This document shows, in pieces, positions 16,625 through 25,783 of a DNA stretch of 64,000 nt (the stretch's first letter is position 1; each line of letters starts with the position of its first letter). This DNA is from Acidiferrimicrobium sp. IK. Its GTDB lineage: Bacteria; Actinomycetota; Acidimicrobiia; Acidimicrobiales; Palsa-688. The notes under the pieces are model-generated. The model was not told where the DNA came from and did no database searches. It worked only from the letters and a program-made list of their open reading frames with translations. Location: assembly GCF_025499425.1 (NCBI RefSeq), contig NZ_JAIMCB010000005.1, forward strand, positions 62,001-126,000, given 5' to 3'. The position numbers and the translations under genes are program-made.

Positions 16625-18394
16625 GTGTCTGATGCTGATGACGCCCGAATCGCCGGCTACGAACGCGAGGTCGCCGAGCTGACCGAGCAGTCCAGGGCCC
16701 TCGAGGACGAGGTGGCGACGCTTCGCCGCCGGATGCAGGAGGCCCCGCGCCGGGTCCGTACCCTCGAGGAGAAGCTCCTCGAGACCAAGGGCCAGTTGCA
16801 GCAGGCCATCTCGCAAAACGAGCGGCTGACCTTCACCCTTCGAGAGGCGCGCGAGCACATCGCCGCGCTTCGCGAGGAGGTGGACAAGCTCACCCAGCCG
16901 CCTTCGGCGTACGGGACGTTCCTCGGGCACAACGACGACGGCACCGTGGACGTGTTTTCCGGTGGCCGCAAGATGCGAGTCGCTCTCCACCCGGAGCTGA
17001 CCGCGGAGGACCAGGAGCGGCTGGTGCGGGGCCAGGAGGTGGTCCTGAACGAGTCCCTCAACGTGGTGCTCGCCCGCAACCCCGAAGTGTCCGGTGAGGT
17101 CGTGACGCTGAAAGAGGTTCTCGACGACGGCACCCGGGCGATGATCGTCGGGCGGGCCGACGAGGAGCGGGTGGTGGAGCTGGCCGACGGCCTGAAGGGC
17201 GTCCGGCTCCGGTCGGGAGACTCGCTGCTGATGGACAGCCGCACCGGGCTTCTGCTCGAGAAGCTGCCCCGCCCGGAGGTGGAGGACCTGGTGCTCGAGG
17301 AGGTGCCCGACATCTCCTACGAGGACGTCGGCGGCCTCGACGGCCAGATCGAGGCGATCACCGACGCCGTCGAGTTGCCGTTCTTGCACCGCGAGCTGTT
17401 CATCGAGCACAAGCTGCCCGCCCCCAAGGGCATCCTCCTCTACGGCCCCCCGGGCTGCGGGAAGACCCTGATCGCCAAGGCCGTCGCCAACTCCCTGGCC
17501 AAGAAGGTCGCCGAGGTATCCGGCAACAAGGCCGCCACCTCGTACTTCTTGAACATCAAGGGCCCTGAGCTGCTCAACAAGTACGTCGGCGAGACCGAGC
17601 GGCAGATCCGGCTGGTGTTCCAGCGGGCCCGGGAGAAGAGCGAGGAGGGCATGCCGGTCATCGTCTTCTTCGACGAGATGGACTCCCTCTTCCGCACCCG
17701 CGGCACCGGGATCTCCTCCGACATGGAGTCGACCATCGTGCCCCAGCTGCTGGCCGAGATCGACGGGGTCGAGACCCTGAAGAACGTCATCGTCATCGGG
17801 GCCTCCAACCGGGAGGACCTGATCGACCCGGCCATCCTCCGTCCCGGCCGCCTAGACGTGAAGATCAAGATCGAGCGGCCCAACGAGGACGCCGCCTCCC
17901 AGATCTTCGCTCGCTACCTCACCCCCGACCTGCCCCTCGACGCCGGCGAGGTGGCGTCCCTCGGCGGGGGCGACCCGGCGAAGGCCACGATGGCCATGAT
18001 CGAGAAGACCGTCGCCGAGATGTACCGGGCCGACGAGGAGAACCAGTTCCTCGAGGTGACGTACCAAAACGGCGACAAGGAGATCATGTACTTCAAGGAC
18101 TTCGCGTCCGGGGCCATGATCGAGAACATCGTCCGCCGGGCCAAGAAGCTGGCGATCAAGCGGGCCATCGCCGGCACTGGGCGGGGGATCACCACCCAGG
18201 ACATGCTCGACTCCATCAAGCAGGAGTACAAGGAGCACGAGGACCTGCCCAACACCACCAACCCCGACGACTGGGCCAAGATCTCGGGGAAGAAGGGCGA
18301 GCGGATCGTCTACATCCGCACGATCATGTCCCAGGGCGAGGAGACCACCGGGGGCCGCTCGATCGAGCGGGTGGCCACCGGCCAGTACCTGTAG
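16625..18394 (+). CDS. mpa: Proteasome-associated ATPase Mpa/ARC
   Basis: AAA+ hexameric unfoldase that recognises pupylated proteins and feeds them to the 20S proteasome. The 589-residue protein has an N-terminal coiled coil (about 10-85) that would bind Pup, tandem OB folds (about 90-235), and the AAA module with Walker A GPPGCGKT (274-281), Walker [10 protein letters not shown] and an arginine-finger region near [19 protein letters not shown]. It ends in TGQYL, the conserved C-terminal gate-opening tail. The GTG at 16625 is chosen over one 9 nt upstream because AGGAGG is 8 nt before it. Length matches mycobacterial Mpa (about 609). Confidence 0.97.
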   Translation: MSDADDARIAGYEREVAELTEQSRALEDEVATLRRRMQEAPRRVRTLEEKLLETKGQLQQAISQNERLTFTLREAREHIAALREEVDKLTQPPSAYGTFLGHNDDGTVDVFSGGRKMRVALHPELTAEDQERLVRGQEVVLNESLNVVLARNPEVSGEVVTLKEVLDDGTRAMIVGRADEERVVELADGLKGVRLRSGDSLLMDSRTGLLLEKLPRPEVEDLVLEEVPDISYEDVGGLDGQIEAITDAVELPFLHRELFIEHKLPAPKGILLYGPPGCGKTLIAKAVANSLAKKVAEVSGNKAATSYFLNIKGPELLNKYVGETERQIRLVFQRAREKSEEGMPVIVFFDEMDSLFRTRGTGISSDMESTIVPQLLAEIDGVETLKNVIVIGASNREDLIDPAILRPGRLDVKIKIERPNEDAASQIFARYLTPDLPLDAGEVASLGGGDPAKATMAMIEKTVAEMYRADEENQFLEVTYQNGDKEIMYFKDFASGAMIENIVRRAKKLAIKRAIAGTGRGITTQDMLDSIKQEYKEHEDLPNTTNPDDWAKISGKKGERIVYIRTIMSQGEETTGGRSIERVATGQYL

Positions 18395-18439
18395 CCACCG
18401 CTAGGGCGATCCCACGCCGGGCGCCGGCGAGGAGCTTCG

Positions 18440-18479
18440 GGGTCCAGTTGGCCACCCATGCCGGTGGCCAACTGGACCC
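18440..18479. terminator. Bidirectional hairpin terminator between mpa and repeat-protein gene
   Basis: A perfect 16-bp inverted repeat (18440-18455 with 18464-18479) encloses an 8-nt loop. It sits between the convergent ends of mpa and the LPxLPG repeat protein. There is no T-run, so it would be an actinobacterial-type hairpin terminator serving both strands. Confidence 0.75.
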
Positions 18480-18486
18480 TCGGCTG

Positions 18487-19221
18487 TCAGCTGCCGGCCA
18501 GGGAGATCGACAGCGGCCCGAGATGCAGGGCGCTGTCCGTGCTGGCGCCGCTCGAGGAGAAGGTGCTCGACGTGCTGCCCGACGCCGACGGGGCCGACCC
18601 GAGGCTGCCGAGGCCGGGGAGGCTGGTTGGCAGCGACGTCGGCAGGCTGGTGGGGAGCGACGTCGGCAGGCTGGGCAGGCTCCCAGCACCGGGCAAGCTG
18701 GGCAGGCTGCCAGCACCGGGCAAACTGGGCAGGCTCGGAGCGCCGGGCAGGCTCGGAGCACCGGGCAAGCTGGGGGCGCCGGGCAGGGTCGGCAGGCTGG
18801 TGGGGAGCGACGTCGGCAGGCCGGGCAGGCTCGGAGCACCGGGCAGGCTCGGAGCACCGGGCAGGCTGGGGGCGCCCGGAAGGCTCGGCAACGACGTGGG
18901 CGGCTTGGGCAGACCGGAGGGCGGGATCGTCCCGCTGTAGGTGGAGGTGCCGGTGAACGGGTTGGTCGTGGTGAGCGAGTAGCTCACGCCCTTGGTGGAC
19001 GCGGCCAGGCTGCCCCCACCGCCGAACGTGCCGGCCGGCGTCTTGATGCTCCCTGCAGCGGAGCCGCCACCGCCCGAAGTGCCGGCGTGGAACGCGGCGT
19101 GGAAGCTTCCCGACGGGGTGGACGCCGCATGCGCGGCGGCCGCTCCGATACCCGTCAGCGTCACGGCCGCGACGCCGACGACGGCCGCCCGATGGACGAG
19201 GGTGGTGGTCAGAACAGTCAC
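18487..19221 (-). CDS. Secreted protein with long SLPGAP/LPTS repeat tract
   Basis: A 244-residue exported protein. The GTG at 19221 has AGGAGG 7 nt upstream and opens a classic signal peptide ending AAAAHA, cleaved before ASTPSG; the frame continues upstream but without support. After a Gly/Ser-rich segment (about 35-85) comes a tract of about 100 residues built from SLPGAP, SLPGAG and SLPTS units, then a Ser-rich tail. No catalytic domain, LPXTG sorting signal or C-terminal membrane anchor is visible. It could be a cell-surface stalk, spacer or matrix protein; homology is unlikely to be informative because of low complexity. Confidence 0.65.
   Translation of the reverse strand: MTVLTTTLVHRAAVVGVAAVTLTGIGAAAAHAASTPSGSFHAAFHAGTSGGGGSAAGSIKTPAGTFGGGGSLAASTKGVSYSLTTTNPFTGTSTYSGTIPPSGLPKPPTSLPSLPGAPSLPGAPSLPGAPSLPGLPTSLPTSLPTLPGAPSLPGAPSLPGAPSLPSLPGAGSLPSLPGAGSLPSLPTSLPTSLPTSLPTSLPGLGSLGSAPSASGSTSSTFSSSGASTDSALHLGPLSISLAGS
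18604..18906 (-). repeat. In-frame tandem repeats encoding SLPGAP/LPTS
   Basis: About 300 bp of 12- to 18-bp units, imperfectly tandem, coding for the proline hinge tract of the secreted protein. Several 18-bp units are identical, which makes copy-number change by slippage likely. Confidence 0.8.
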
Positions 19222-19409
19222 GCGAGTCCTCCTGGTGATGGGTACGTACAACGTGCGATCGACACAGCGACGCGCCCATCGATTCGCCCCGCGGCAACCG
19301 ATCTCCTTCATCTTCCGTACATACTTGGGCGGTTTGTGCCGGGCACTGCAGCGCTGGCCGTCGCAGGAAGTTCACGCGGGGCTCACCCCGAGAGCGGTGG
19401 GGTTCGGGA

Positions 19410-19415
19410 TAACGT
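19410..19415 (+). promoter_or_regulatory. -10 element of dop
   Basis: TAACGT ends 6 nt before the dop GTG at 19422, with no Shine-Dalgarno sequence, so dop is probably transcribed without a leader from its own promoter. The rest of the 200-bp gap back to 19221 shows no gene. Confidence 0.5.
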
Positions 19416-19421
19416 CGACTC

Positions 19422-20921
19422 GTGGCCATCGTCAAGGTTCTCGGCCTCGAGACCGAGTACGGGATCATCATCAGGGGTGCCACCGAGCCCAACCCGATCG
19501 CGGCGTCGTCGACGCTCATCAACGCGTACGTCGCCGAGCTGTCGCGCAAGGTCAGCTGGGATTTCGAGGACGAGACCCCCGGCCGAGACGCCAGGGGTTT
19601 CGCGCGCGAAGGTGCCATGCCCCCGGAGGTCGAGACCCACCTGGTCAACGCGGTGCTGACCAACGGCGCCCGCTACTACGTCGACCACGCCCACCCGGAA
19701 TTTTCCACTCCGGAGTGCGCGGACGTTTGGGACGCTTTGCTGTATGACAAGGCCGGCGAGCTGATCCTGGCCCGCTCCGTGGAGGCGGCCGGCCGGCTGC
19801 TGCCACCGGGCCAGAGCCTGATGGTCCTGAAGAACAACTCTGACGGCAAGGGCAACAGTTACGGCACCCACGAGAACTACCTGATGGACCGGGCGCTGCC
19901 CTTCGCCCGCATCGTGCAGCACGTCATGCCCCACTTCGTGTCCCGCCAGGTCTTCACCGGGGCCGGCAAGGTGGGCACCGAGGCGGCGTCGACCGGCGGG
20001 ATCGACGTCGACTTCCAGCTGACCCAGCGAGCCGATTTCTTCGAGGAAGAGGTCGGCCTCGAGACCACCTTGAAGCGCCCGATCGTCAACACCCGCGACG
20101 AGCCGCACTGCGACGCCGGCAAGTACCGACGCCTGCACGTGATCGTGGGCGACGCCAACATGTCGGAGGTCGCCACATTCTTGAAGGTCGGCACCACCGC
20201 ATTGGTGCTGTCGATGATCGAGGACGACTGGTTCTCGCGCGCCGGGCGCGACTTCACGCTGCAGTCGCCGGTGGCGTCGATGCGGCGGGTGTCCTACGAC
20301 CGGGAGTTGACCCGGCCCATCCCCCTCGCCGACGGCCGGTCGATGACCGCTCTGGAGATGCAGTGGGAGCACCTGGACCTGGCCCGCAAGTACGCCGAGG
20401 ATCGGGGCCTCGACAGCGTAGGCGGCAGCCAGACCGGCAACGAGATCCTCCGGCGCTGGGAGGAGGTGCTCACCGGCCTCGAGTCCGACCCGATGTCGCT
20501 CGCCAGGCAATTGGACTGGGTGGCGAAGTACCGGATGATCGAGGGCTATCGGGAGCGCCACGGACTGGACTGGCACAGCCCGAAGCTGGCCGCCATGGAT
20601 TTGCAGTACCACGACGTGCGACCGGAGAGGTCGCTCTACGCTCGCGCCGGGATGGAGCGTCTGCTCGACCCGGACGCGATCGCCCGGGCGGTCACCGAAC
20701 CGCCGGAGACCACCCGGGCCTACTTCCGGGGCAAGTGCCTGCAGCGCTGGGCCTCGGCGATCGCCGCCGCCAACTGGGACTCGGTGGTGTTCGACCTCGG
20801 GAAGGACCCGCTTCGCCGGGTTCCCATGATGGAACCCCTCAGAGGAACCCGCGCACACGTCGAAGAATTGCTCAGTAGCGTCTCGAGCCCCGCTGAGCTG
20901 CTGGACCGTCTCGGTTCCTAG
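19422..20921 (+). CDS. dop: Pup deamidase/depupylase Dop
   Basis: Glutamine-synthetase-fold enzyme that deamidates Pup-Gln and removes Pup from substrates. The 499 residues start with the family signature GLETEYGI (Glu-Tyr metal/nucleotide site), carry the Dop-loop region around SWDFEDETPGRDARGFAREG that is absent in PafA, then the Mg-ATP segment HPEFSTPEC and KNNSDGKGNSYGTHENYL. It clusters with pup 8 nt downstream. Because the Pup in this genome already ends in Glu, the deamidase activity may be unnecessary and depupylation its main role. GTG start fixed by the -10 spacing and by homology. Confidence 0.96.
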   Translation: MAIVKVLGLETEYGIIIRGATEPNPIAASSTLINAYVAELSRKVSWDFEDETPGRDARGFAREGAMPPEVETHLVNAVLTNGARYYVDHAHPEFSTPECADVWDALLYDKAGELILARSVEAAGRLLPPGQSLMVLKNNSDGKGNSYGTHENYLMDRALPFARIVQHVMPHFVSRQVFTGAGKVGTEAASTGGIDVDFQLTQRADFFEEEVGLETTLKRPIVNTRDEPHCDAGKYRRLHVIVGDANMSEVATFLKVGTTALVLSMIEDDWFSRAGRDFTLQSPVASMRRVSYDRELTRPIPLADGRSMTALEMQWEHLDLARKYAEDRGLDSVGGSQTGNEILRRWEEVLTGLESDPMSLARQLDWVAKYRMIEGYRERHGLDWHSPKLAAMDLQYHDVRPERSLYARAGMERLLDPDAIARAVTEPPETTRAYFRGKCLQRWASAIAAANWDSVVFDLGKDPLRRVPMMEPLRGTRAHVEELLSSVSSPAELLDRLGS

Positions 20922-20929
20922 GAGGACAC

Positions 20930-21124
20930 ATGGCTGAACGAGAGCAAATAAAGAAGACCCCATCCAAGACGGAAGAGGAGACCGTCGAGGACATCCCCAC
21001 CACCTCCAAGAAGGGTGAGGAGCTCAAGGCCGAGCTCGATGACCTCCTCGACGAGATCGACGAGGTGCTCGAAGAGAACGCGGAGGACTTCGTGCGGGCG
21101 TATGTCCAAAAGGGTGGTGAATGA
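20930..21124 (+). CDS. pup: Prokaryotic ubiquitin-like protein Pup (Gly-Gly-Glu form)
   Basis: A 64-residue disordered modifier that PafA links to substrate lysines through its C-terminal glutamate. The central coiled-coil-forming segment EELKAELDDLLDEIDEVLEE binds Mpa. The protein ends QKGGE: the codon before TGA is GAA, so no deamidation of a terminal Gln is needed. An AGGAGGAC ribosome-binding site overlaps the dop stop codon and lies 5 nt before the ATG. Start and family are certain. Confidence 0.97.
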   Translation: MAEREQIKKTPSKTEEETVEDIPTTSKKGEELKAELDDLLDEIDEVLEENAEDFVRAYVQKGGE

Positions 21125-21241
21125 CCGCCGGACCGGTTGGGTCCGCCGTTGGGGGATCGGCGGCGGCATAGGGTCTGGCCGGCCACCGGCGGGTGACCCA
21201 ACTTCAGCAACCGGTGGCGGACCGGTAGGGTGCGGGTCCCT

Positions 21242-22060
21242 ATGAGCCTTCCGATGTTCAGCCCGCAGGAGGACCCGGGGCCGAGCTTCACCGACGTCCT
21301 GCGCAAGGTCGGCCACGAGCCGTTCGCGGTGTCGCAGCCGAGCGGTCCAGCCCCCTTCGAGATCCGCCACGGCACCACGATCGTCGCCATCCGCTACGCC
21401 GATGGCGTGCTGATGGCCGGCGACCGTCGGGCGACGGCCGGGTCGTCCATCGCCCACCGCACCATGGACAAGGTCCATCCCGCGGACCGCCACAGCGGCG
21501 TGGCCATCGCCGGCGCCGCCGGCCCGGCGATGGAGATGGTCAAGCTGTTCCAGCTCCAGCTGGAGCACTATGAGAAGGTCGAGGGCTCGGCGCTCAGCCT
21601 GGAGGGCAAGGCCAACCAGCTGTCGGGGATGGTTCGGGCCAACCTGGGCATGGCCATGCAAGGCTTCGTCGTGGTCCCACTCTTCGCCGGCTACGACCTG
21701 CGCCGGGGGGTGGGGAGGATCTACACCTACGACCCGACCGGCGGCCGCTACGAGGAGACCGACTTCCACGCCGACGGCTCCGGGGGGCGCGACGCCCGCA
21801 CGACGGTGAAGCTGGGGTGGAAGGCCAACATGGACCGCTCCGCGGCCATCGAGCTCGCGGTGCGGGCCCTGTGGCAGGCCGCGGACGAGGACTCGGCGAC
21901 CGGTGGCCCTGACGCCATCCGCAAGATCTATCCGACGGTGGCCACCATCACCGCGGCTGGTTTCGAGCGGGTCGCAGAGTCTGAGGTGGCCGAGGCCTTC
22001 GGCACCGTCGTGGCCACGCTCAGCGAGGCCGAGATCCAGTCAGAGGTGCCGGACCGATGA
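21242..22060 (+). CDS. prcB: 20S proteasome beta subunit
   Basis: Catalytic subunit of the 20S core. From the ATG at 21242 the 272-residue precursor has a 44-residue propeptide; autocleavage at the Gly44-Thr45 bond in RHGTTIVAI would expose the nucleophilic Thr45. The following VLMAGDRRATAGS motif holds the conserved Asp and the active-site region. A TAGGGT element (21226-21231) lies 10 nt upstream. A GTG 12 nt upstream overlaps that element and is less likely. It is coupled to prcA by an ATGA overlap. Length and propeptide are normal. Confidence 0.95.
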   Translation: MSLPMFSPQEDPGPSFTDVLRKVGHEPFAVSQPSGPAPFEIRHGTTIVAIRYADGVLMAGDRRATAGSSIAHRTMDKVHPADRHSGVAIAGAAGPAMEMVKLFQLQLEHYEKVEGSALSLEGKANQLSGMVRANLGMAMQGFVVVPLFAGYDLRRGVGRIYTYDPTGGRYEETDFHADGSGGRDARTTVKLGWKANMDRSAAIELAVRALWQAADEDSATGGPDAIRKIYPTVATITAAGFERVAESEVAEAFGTVVATLSEAEIQSEVPDR

Positions 22061-22845
22061 GCATGCCGTTTTATGTAGCGCCCGAGCAGTTCATGAAGGA
22101 CAAGGCTGACTTCGCGCGCAAGAACATCGCGCGGGGCCGGCCGCTGGTCGCCACGGTATACGCCGAGGGGATCGTGATCTGCGCCGAGAACACCTCCCGG
22201 TCACTGCACAAGGTCAGCGAGATCTACGACCAGATCGCGTTCGCCGGCGTCGGTCGCTACAACGAGTTCGACCAGCTGCGCCGCTCCGGCGTCCAGTACG
22301 CCGACATCAAGGGCTACCAGTACAGCCGGGAGGACGTCGACGCCCGGTCGCTGGCCAACCTCTACGCCCAGTACATGGGGAACGTCTTCACCCACGAGAT
22401 GAAGCCGCTAGAGGTGGAGATCCTCGTCGCTGAGGTCGGCGCCGCCCCCGGCCAGGACCAGCTGTTCCACATCCTCTACGACGGGTCGGTGGTCGACGAG
22501 GACCGGATGACGGTCCTCGGCGGTGAAGCCGAGTCCATCGCCCGCCGCCTGGAAGCGACCTTCGATCCGGGCTGGGACCTCGGCGCCGCCCTGCGGGCCG
22601 CGTCCAAGGCGTTGAGCGGCGACGACAGGGCGCTCGGCGCCGGTGAGCTGGAGGTAGCGGTCTTGGCCCGCAGCAACGGCCGTCGGGCGTTCCGGCGGGT
22701 GGAGACCGCCGAGATCGAGGCGCTGCTGGCCGAGCCGGCCGGCCAGCCCAGCAGCGACCAGGACTCGCCCGGCGACGCGGGTGACGGGGTCACAGGCGCC
22801 GAGCCAGGCAACGAAGCGGCGGGCACCCCCGAAGCCGGGGAGTGA
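22057..22845 (+). CDS. prcA: 20S proteasome alpha subunit
   Basis: Non-catalytic ring subunit whose N-terminus gates the core and whose surface pockets bind the Mpa tail. The 262 residues begin MSMPFYVAPEQFMKDKADFARKN, as in other actinobacterial PrcA, contain the conserved VSEIYDQIAFAGVGRYNEFDQLR block, and end in a disordered acidic tail of about 40 residues (from about 222). The ATG overlaps the TGA of prcB (ATGA), giving balanced translation of the two subunits. Confidence 0.95.
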   Translation: MSMPFYVAPEQFMKDKADFARKNIARGRPLVATVYAEGIVICAENTSRSLHKVSEIYDQIAFAGVGRYNEFDQLRRSGVQYADIKGYQYSREDVDARSLANLYAQYMGNVFTHEMKPLEVEILVAEVGAAPGQDQLFHILYDGSVVDEDRMTVLGGEAESIARRLEATFDPGWDLGAALRAASKALSGDDRALGAGELEVAVLARSNGRRAFRRVETAEIEALLAEPAGQPSSDQDSPGDAGDGVTGAEPGNEAAGTPEAGE

Positions 22846-22891
22846 CAGCCGAGGAGTGACAGCCGGGGTTCACCGCCTGCCCTGACAGCCG
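22841..22891 (+). repeat. Three short direct repeats at the end of prcA
   Basis: Three copies of a TGACAGCCG-containing unit (22841-22851, 22855-22865, 22882-22891) follow one another; the first contains the prcA stop codon. They could be slippage products or part of a termination structure between the convergent genes. Confidence 0.5.
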
Positions 22892-22906
22892 GGGGGCTGG
22901 CGGCGC

Positions 22907-23278
22907 TCAGACGATCGCCACGTGCGCGGCGAGGGTCGCGCAGACGATGAACACCAGCCCGACGGCGGCGAGGAGCCGCCGCCGGCTGAGACCGAACACC
23001 ACCGCCCGGGTCGAGGGGCTCGGCTCCTCGTCGTCGGGGTGCGGGCAGAAGGCGGCCTCGACCTCATCGGCCAGCAGCAGCTCGCTGGCCTCGTCGACGT
23101 CATCCTCGGGAACCCACACCGACACGTCGCCGAAGGGGTACGGGCCGCCGACGTTGCCCCGCAGGTCGGTCACGATGCCCTCCGCCCCCAGCCGGGCGGC
23201 GATCACCCTGGCGTGAAAGGCGGTCGGCACCGTCCGCACGTGCACCATCTTCCTGGGTGACGTCTGGGCCCCGGGCAT
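22907..23278 (-). CDS. DUF2007-like protein with C-terminal membrane anchor
   Basis: A 123-residue protein with an N-terminal ferredoxin-like/GlnB-like segment (TVPTAFHARVIAARLGAEGIVTDLRG, then VSVWVPEDDVDEASELL) that resembles the 'putative signal transducing' family DUF2007, followed by a polar linker and one membrane helix at the very C-terminus (LLAAVGLVFIVCATLAAHVAIV). It would be tail-anchored with the domain in the cytoplasm. The ATG at 23278 follows TACCGT by 6 nt, and this decides the start. It is inserted on the opposite strand between prcA and pafA. Confidence 0.65.
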   Translation of the reverse strand: MPGAQTSPRKMVHVRTVPTAFHARVIAARLGAEGIVTDLRGNVGGPYPFGDVSVWVPEDDVDEASELLLADEVEAAFCPHPDDEEPSPSTRAVVFGLSRRRLLAAVGLVFIVCATLAAHVAIV

Positions 23279-23444
23279 GGGCCAACGGTAGCGACCCGCC
23301 GCCAGCCGCGCATGGAAGCAGCCCCCAGGTGCGCCCGAAGGGGCGTTCGGGTCGCTAGCGTGCCCAAGTGCGCTGCCGCAACGGCGCACGAGAGGTGGTG
23401 CCGGAGGCCCCGGTCGCCCCTGCGAAGCAGTGTGGAAGGACAGC

Positions 23445-24803
23445 GTGGACCGTCGCATATTCGGGTTGGAGAACGAATACGGGGTGACCTGCACGCTCCG
23501 CGGCCAGCGCCGCTTGAGCCCAGACGAGGTGGCCCGCTACCTGTTCCGTCGGGTCGTGAGCTGGGGCCGGTCCTCCAACGTGTTCCTGGAGAACGGCGCC
23601 CGCCTCTACCTAGACGTCGGCAGCCACCCGGAGTACGCCACGCCCGAATGCGACTCGATCCTCGACCTGGTCGTCCACGACAAGGCCGGGGAGCGGATCC
23701 TCGAGAACCTGGTGATCTCCGCGGAGAGCAGGCTGCGGGAGGAAGGCATCCGTGGCGTCATCTTCTTGTTCAAGAACAACACCGACTCGGCCGGCAACTC
23801 CTACGGCTGCCACGAGAACTACCTGACCAGCCGGCGCGACGACTTCAGCCACTACGCCGAGGTCCTCATCCCGTTCCTCGTGTCCCGCCAGATCTACGCC
23901 GGTGCCGGCAAGGTCCTCCAGACCGCCCGCGGCGCGATGTATTGCATCAGCCAGCGGGCCGAGCACATCTGGGAGGGCGTCTCCTCGGCGACGACCCGCA
24001 GCCGGCCGATCATCAACACCCGCGACGAGCCTCACGCCGACGCGGAGCGCTTCCGGCGCCTCCACGTCATCGTGGGCGACTCCAACATGAGCGAGTACGC
24101 CACCTTCTTGAAGGTCGGCGCCACCAGCATCCTTTTGCGGATGCTCGAGGACCCGGCGGTGGTGCTGCGGGACATGACCCTCGAGAACCCGATCCGGGCG
24201 ATCCGCGAGATCAGCCACGACACCACCTGCAAGCGCCGGGTCCGCCTGGCCAACGGCCGGGAGGCTTCCGCGCTCGAGATCCAGGGCGAGTACCTCCACC
24301 GGGCCCGCCGCTACCAGGAGACCCGGGGCCTCTCCGCCCTCGAGGACCAGGCCCTGGACATGTGGGAGCACTGCCTGGAGGGGCTGGAGAAGGACCCGTG
24401 GTCCCTCGACCGGGAGTGCGACTGGGTCATCAAGCACCGCCTGATCGACCGCTACCGGGAGCGGGAAGGGGTCGCGCTGACCCACCCCAAGGTGGCCTTG
24501 ATGGACCTGCAGTACCACGACGTCAGCCGCGACCGGGGCCTGTTCTACAAGATGCAGGCCCGGGGCATGGTGGAGCGGATGTGCGACGACGAGGCCATCG
24601 AGACCGCCGTCGACGAGCCACCCCAGACCACCCGGGCCCGGCTGCGAGGCGAGTTCATCCGCCGGGCCAAGGAGCGCCGCCGGGACTTCACCGTCGACTG
24701 GGTGCACCTGAAGCTCAACGATCAGGCGCAGCGCACCGTGTTGTGCAAGGACCCGTTCAAGTCCCACGACGAGCGGGTCGAGCGGCTCATCGCGTCGCTC
24801 TGA
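23445..24803 (+). CDS. pafA: Pup-protein ligase PafA
   Basis: Uses ATP to join the C-terminal glutamate of Pup to substrate lysines. The 452 residues equal the length of the mycobacterial enzyme. The protein starts [16 protein letters not shown] and shows [35 protein letters not shown] (metal and ATP ligands), [18 protein letters not shown], and the GS-like fold to the end. The GTG at 23445 with GGAAGGA 4-5 nt upstream is chosen over one 15 nt earlier because homologues begin at xxRRIxGxExE. A TAGCGT element further upstream (23356-23361) could start a leaderless upstream ORF that overlaps this start. Confidence 0.96.
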   Translation: MDRRIFGLENEYGVTCTLRGQRRLSPDEVARYLFRRVVSWGRSSNVFLENGARLYLDVGSHPEYATPECDSILDLVVHDKAGERILENLVISAESRLREEGIRGVIFLFKNNTDSAGNSYGCHENYLTSRRDDFSHYAEVLIPFLVSRQIYAGAGKVLQTARGAMYCISQRAEHIWEGVSSATTRSRPIINTRDEPHADAERFRRLHVIVGDSNMSEYATFLKVGATSILLRMLEDPAVVLRDMTLENPIRAIREISHDTTCKRRVRLANGREASALEIQGEYLHRARRYQETRGLSALEDQALDMWEHCLEGLEKDPWSLDRECDWVIKHRLIDRYREREGVALTHPKVALMDLQYHDVSRDRGLFYKMQARGMVERMCDDEAIETAVDEPPQTTRARLRGEFIRRAKERRRDFTVDWVHLKLNDQAQRTVLCKDPFKSHDERVERLIASL

Positions 24804-24807
24804 GACG

Positions 24808-25770
24808 GTGTCGCGCATCGAGCGGCTGGTCAATTTGACCGCCGCCCTCATCGACGCCGAACGGCCCCTCACCAGGGAGGAGCTGCGGGAGCGGGTCGGT
24901 GGATACTCCGACGACCCGGTCGCGTTCCGGCGCAACTTCGAGCGGGACAAGGACCTCCTCCGGCAGGTGGGGATGCCGGTCACCACCGAGGTCATCGACC
25001 AGGACCGCCCGGAGAGCGCGCTCGGCTACCGGATCCGGCGCGACGACTACGAGCTACCCGACCCGGGGCTGGACGACGACGAGCTCGCCGCGCTGCGCCT
25101 CGCGACCTCCGCGGTCCAAGTCGACGGTGCCGACGAGGCCACCACGACGGCTCTGCGCAAGCTGGCCGGCGCGCCCGGCACCCCGGCGACGGGCACCGCC
25201 GCGCCGCCCGCGGCCGGCGTGGCGCGGGTGGAGACCGCCTCCTTGCCCGGCGGCCCGCACGCCGCGACGGTCTTCGGGGCGGTCGCCGCCCGCCGGCGCA
25301 TCGAGTTCACCTACCGGGGGCAGCGCCGCACCGTGGACCCGTGGCGGCTGTCGTACCGCAACGGGCAGTGGTACCTCTCCGGCTACGACCATGGGCGCCA
25401 CGACGCCCGCCTGTTCCGCCTGGACCGCATCGAGGGCACCGTTGACGCGGTGGGGGAGCCCGGCGCGTTCGACCGGCCCGCCGACGGCGCGACCGGTCCC
25501 GCCGCGGCGTGGCAGATCGGCGACGACGAGGCACGCACCGTGGAGCTGCTCGTCGACGCCCCTCAAGCGGCGTGGGCCCGCTCGTCGCTAGGGGAGGACG
25601 CCGTACGGGAGGTAAACGCCGACGGGTCTGTCCGTTTCGAGGTGTCCGTTACCAACCGGGCTGCGTTGCGCTCGTTCGTCCTCGGGATGCTCGAGCACGC
25701 CGAGATCCTCGGCCCGCCGGACGTGCGCGCCGAGATGGTGGCCTGGCTGCAAGCGATCGGGGCGTCGTGA
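24808..25770 (+). CDS. pafB: Transcriptional regulator PafB (HTH-WYL)
   Basis: Half of the PafBC activator that turns on the mycobacterial DNA-damage response independently of LexA. The 320 residues contain an N-terminal winged helix (about 1-60, SRIERLVNLTAALIDAERPLTREELRERV), a WYL domain (about 140-215; RKTVDPWRLSYRNGQWYLSGYD region, here PWRLSYRNGQWYL) and a C-terminal WCX domain. GTG start 4 nt after the pafA stop. It is paired with pafC 13 nt downstream; in other actinobacteria the two can be fused. Confidence 0.92.
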   Translation: MSRIERLVNLTAALIDAERPLTREELRERVGGYSDDPVAFRRNFERDKDLLRQVGMPVTTEVIDQDRPESALGYRIRRDDYELPDPGLDDDELAALRLATSAVQVDGADEATTTALRKLAGAPGTPATGTAAPPAAGVARVETASLPGGPHAATVFGAVAARRRIEFTYRGQRRTVDPWRLSYRNGQWYLSGYDHGRHDARLFRLDRIEGTVDAVGEPGAFDRPADGATGPAAAWQIGDDEARTVELLVDAPQAAWARSSLGEDAVREVNADGSVRFEVSVTNRAALRSFVLGMLEHAEILGPPDVRAEMVAWLQAIGAS

Positions 25771-25783
25771 AGCAGTCGCGGAG

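Noticed and set aside
19383-20963. 526-codon minus-strand frame opposite dop
   Set aside because: Shadow of the high-GC codon pattern of dop; no ribosome-binding site and no recognisable protein.
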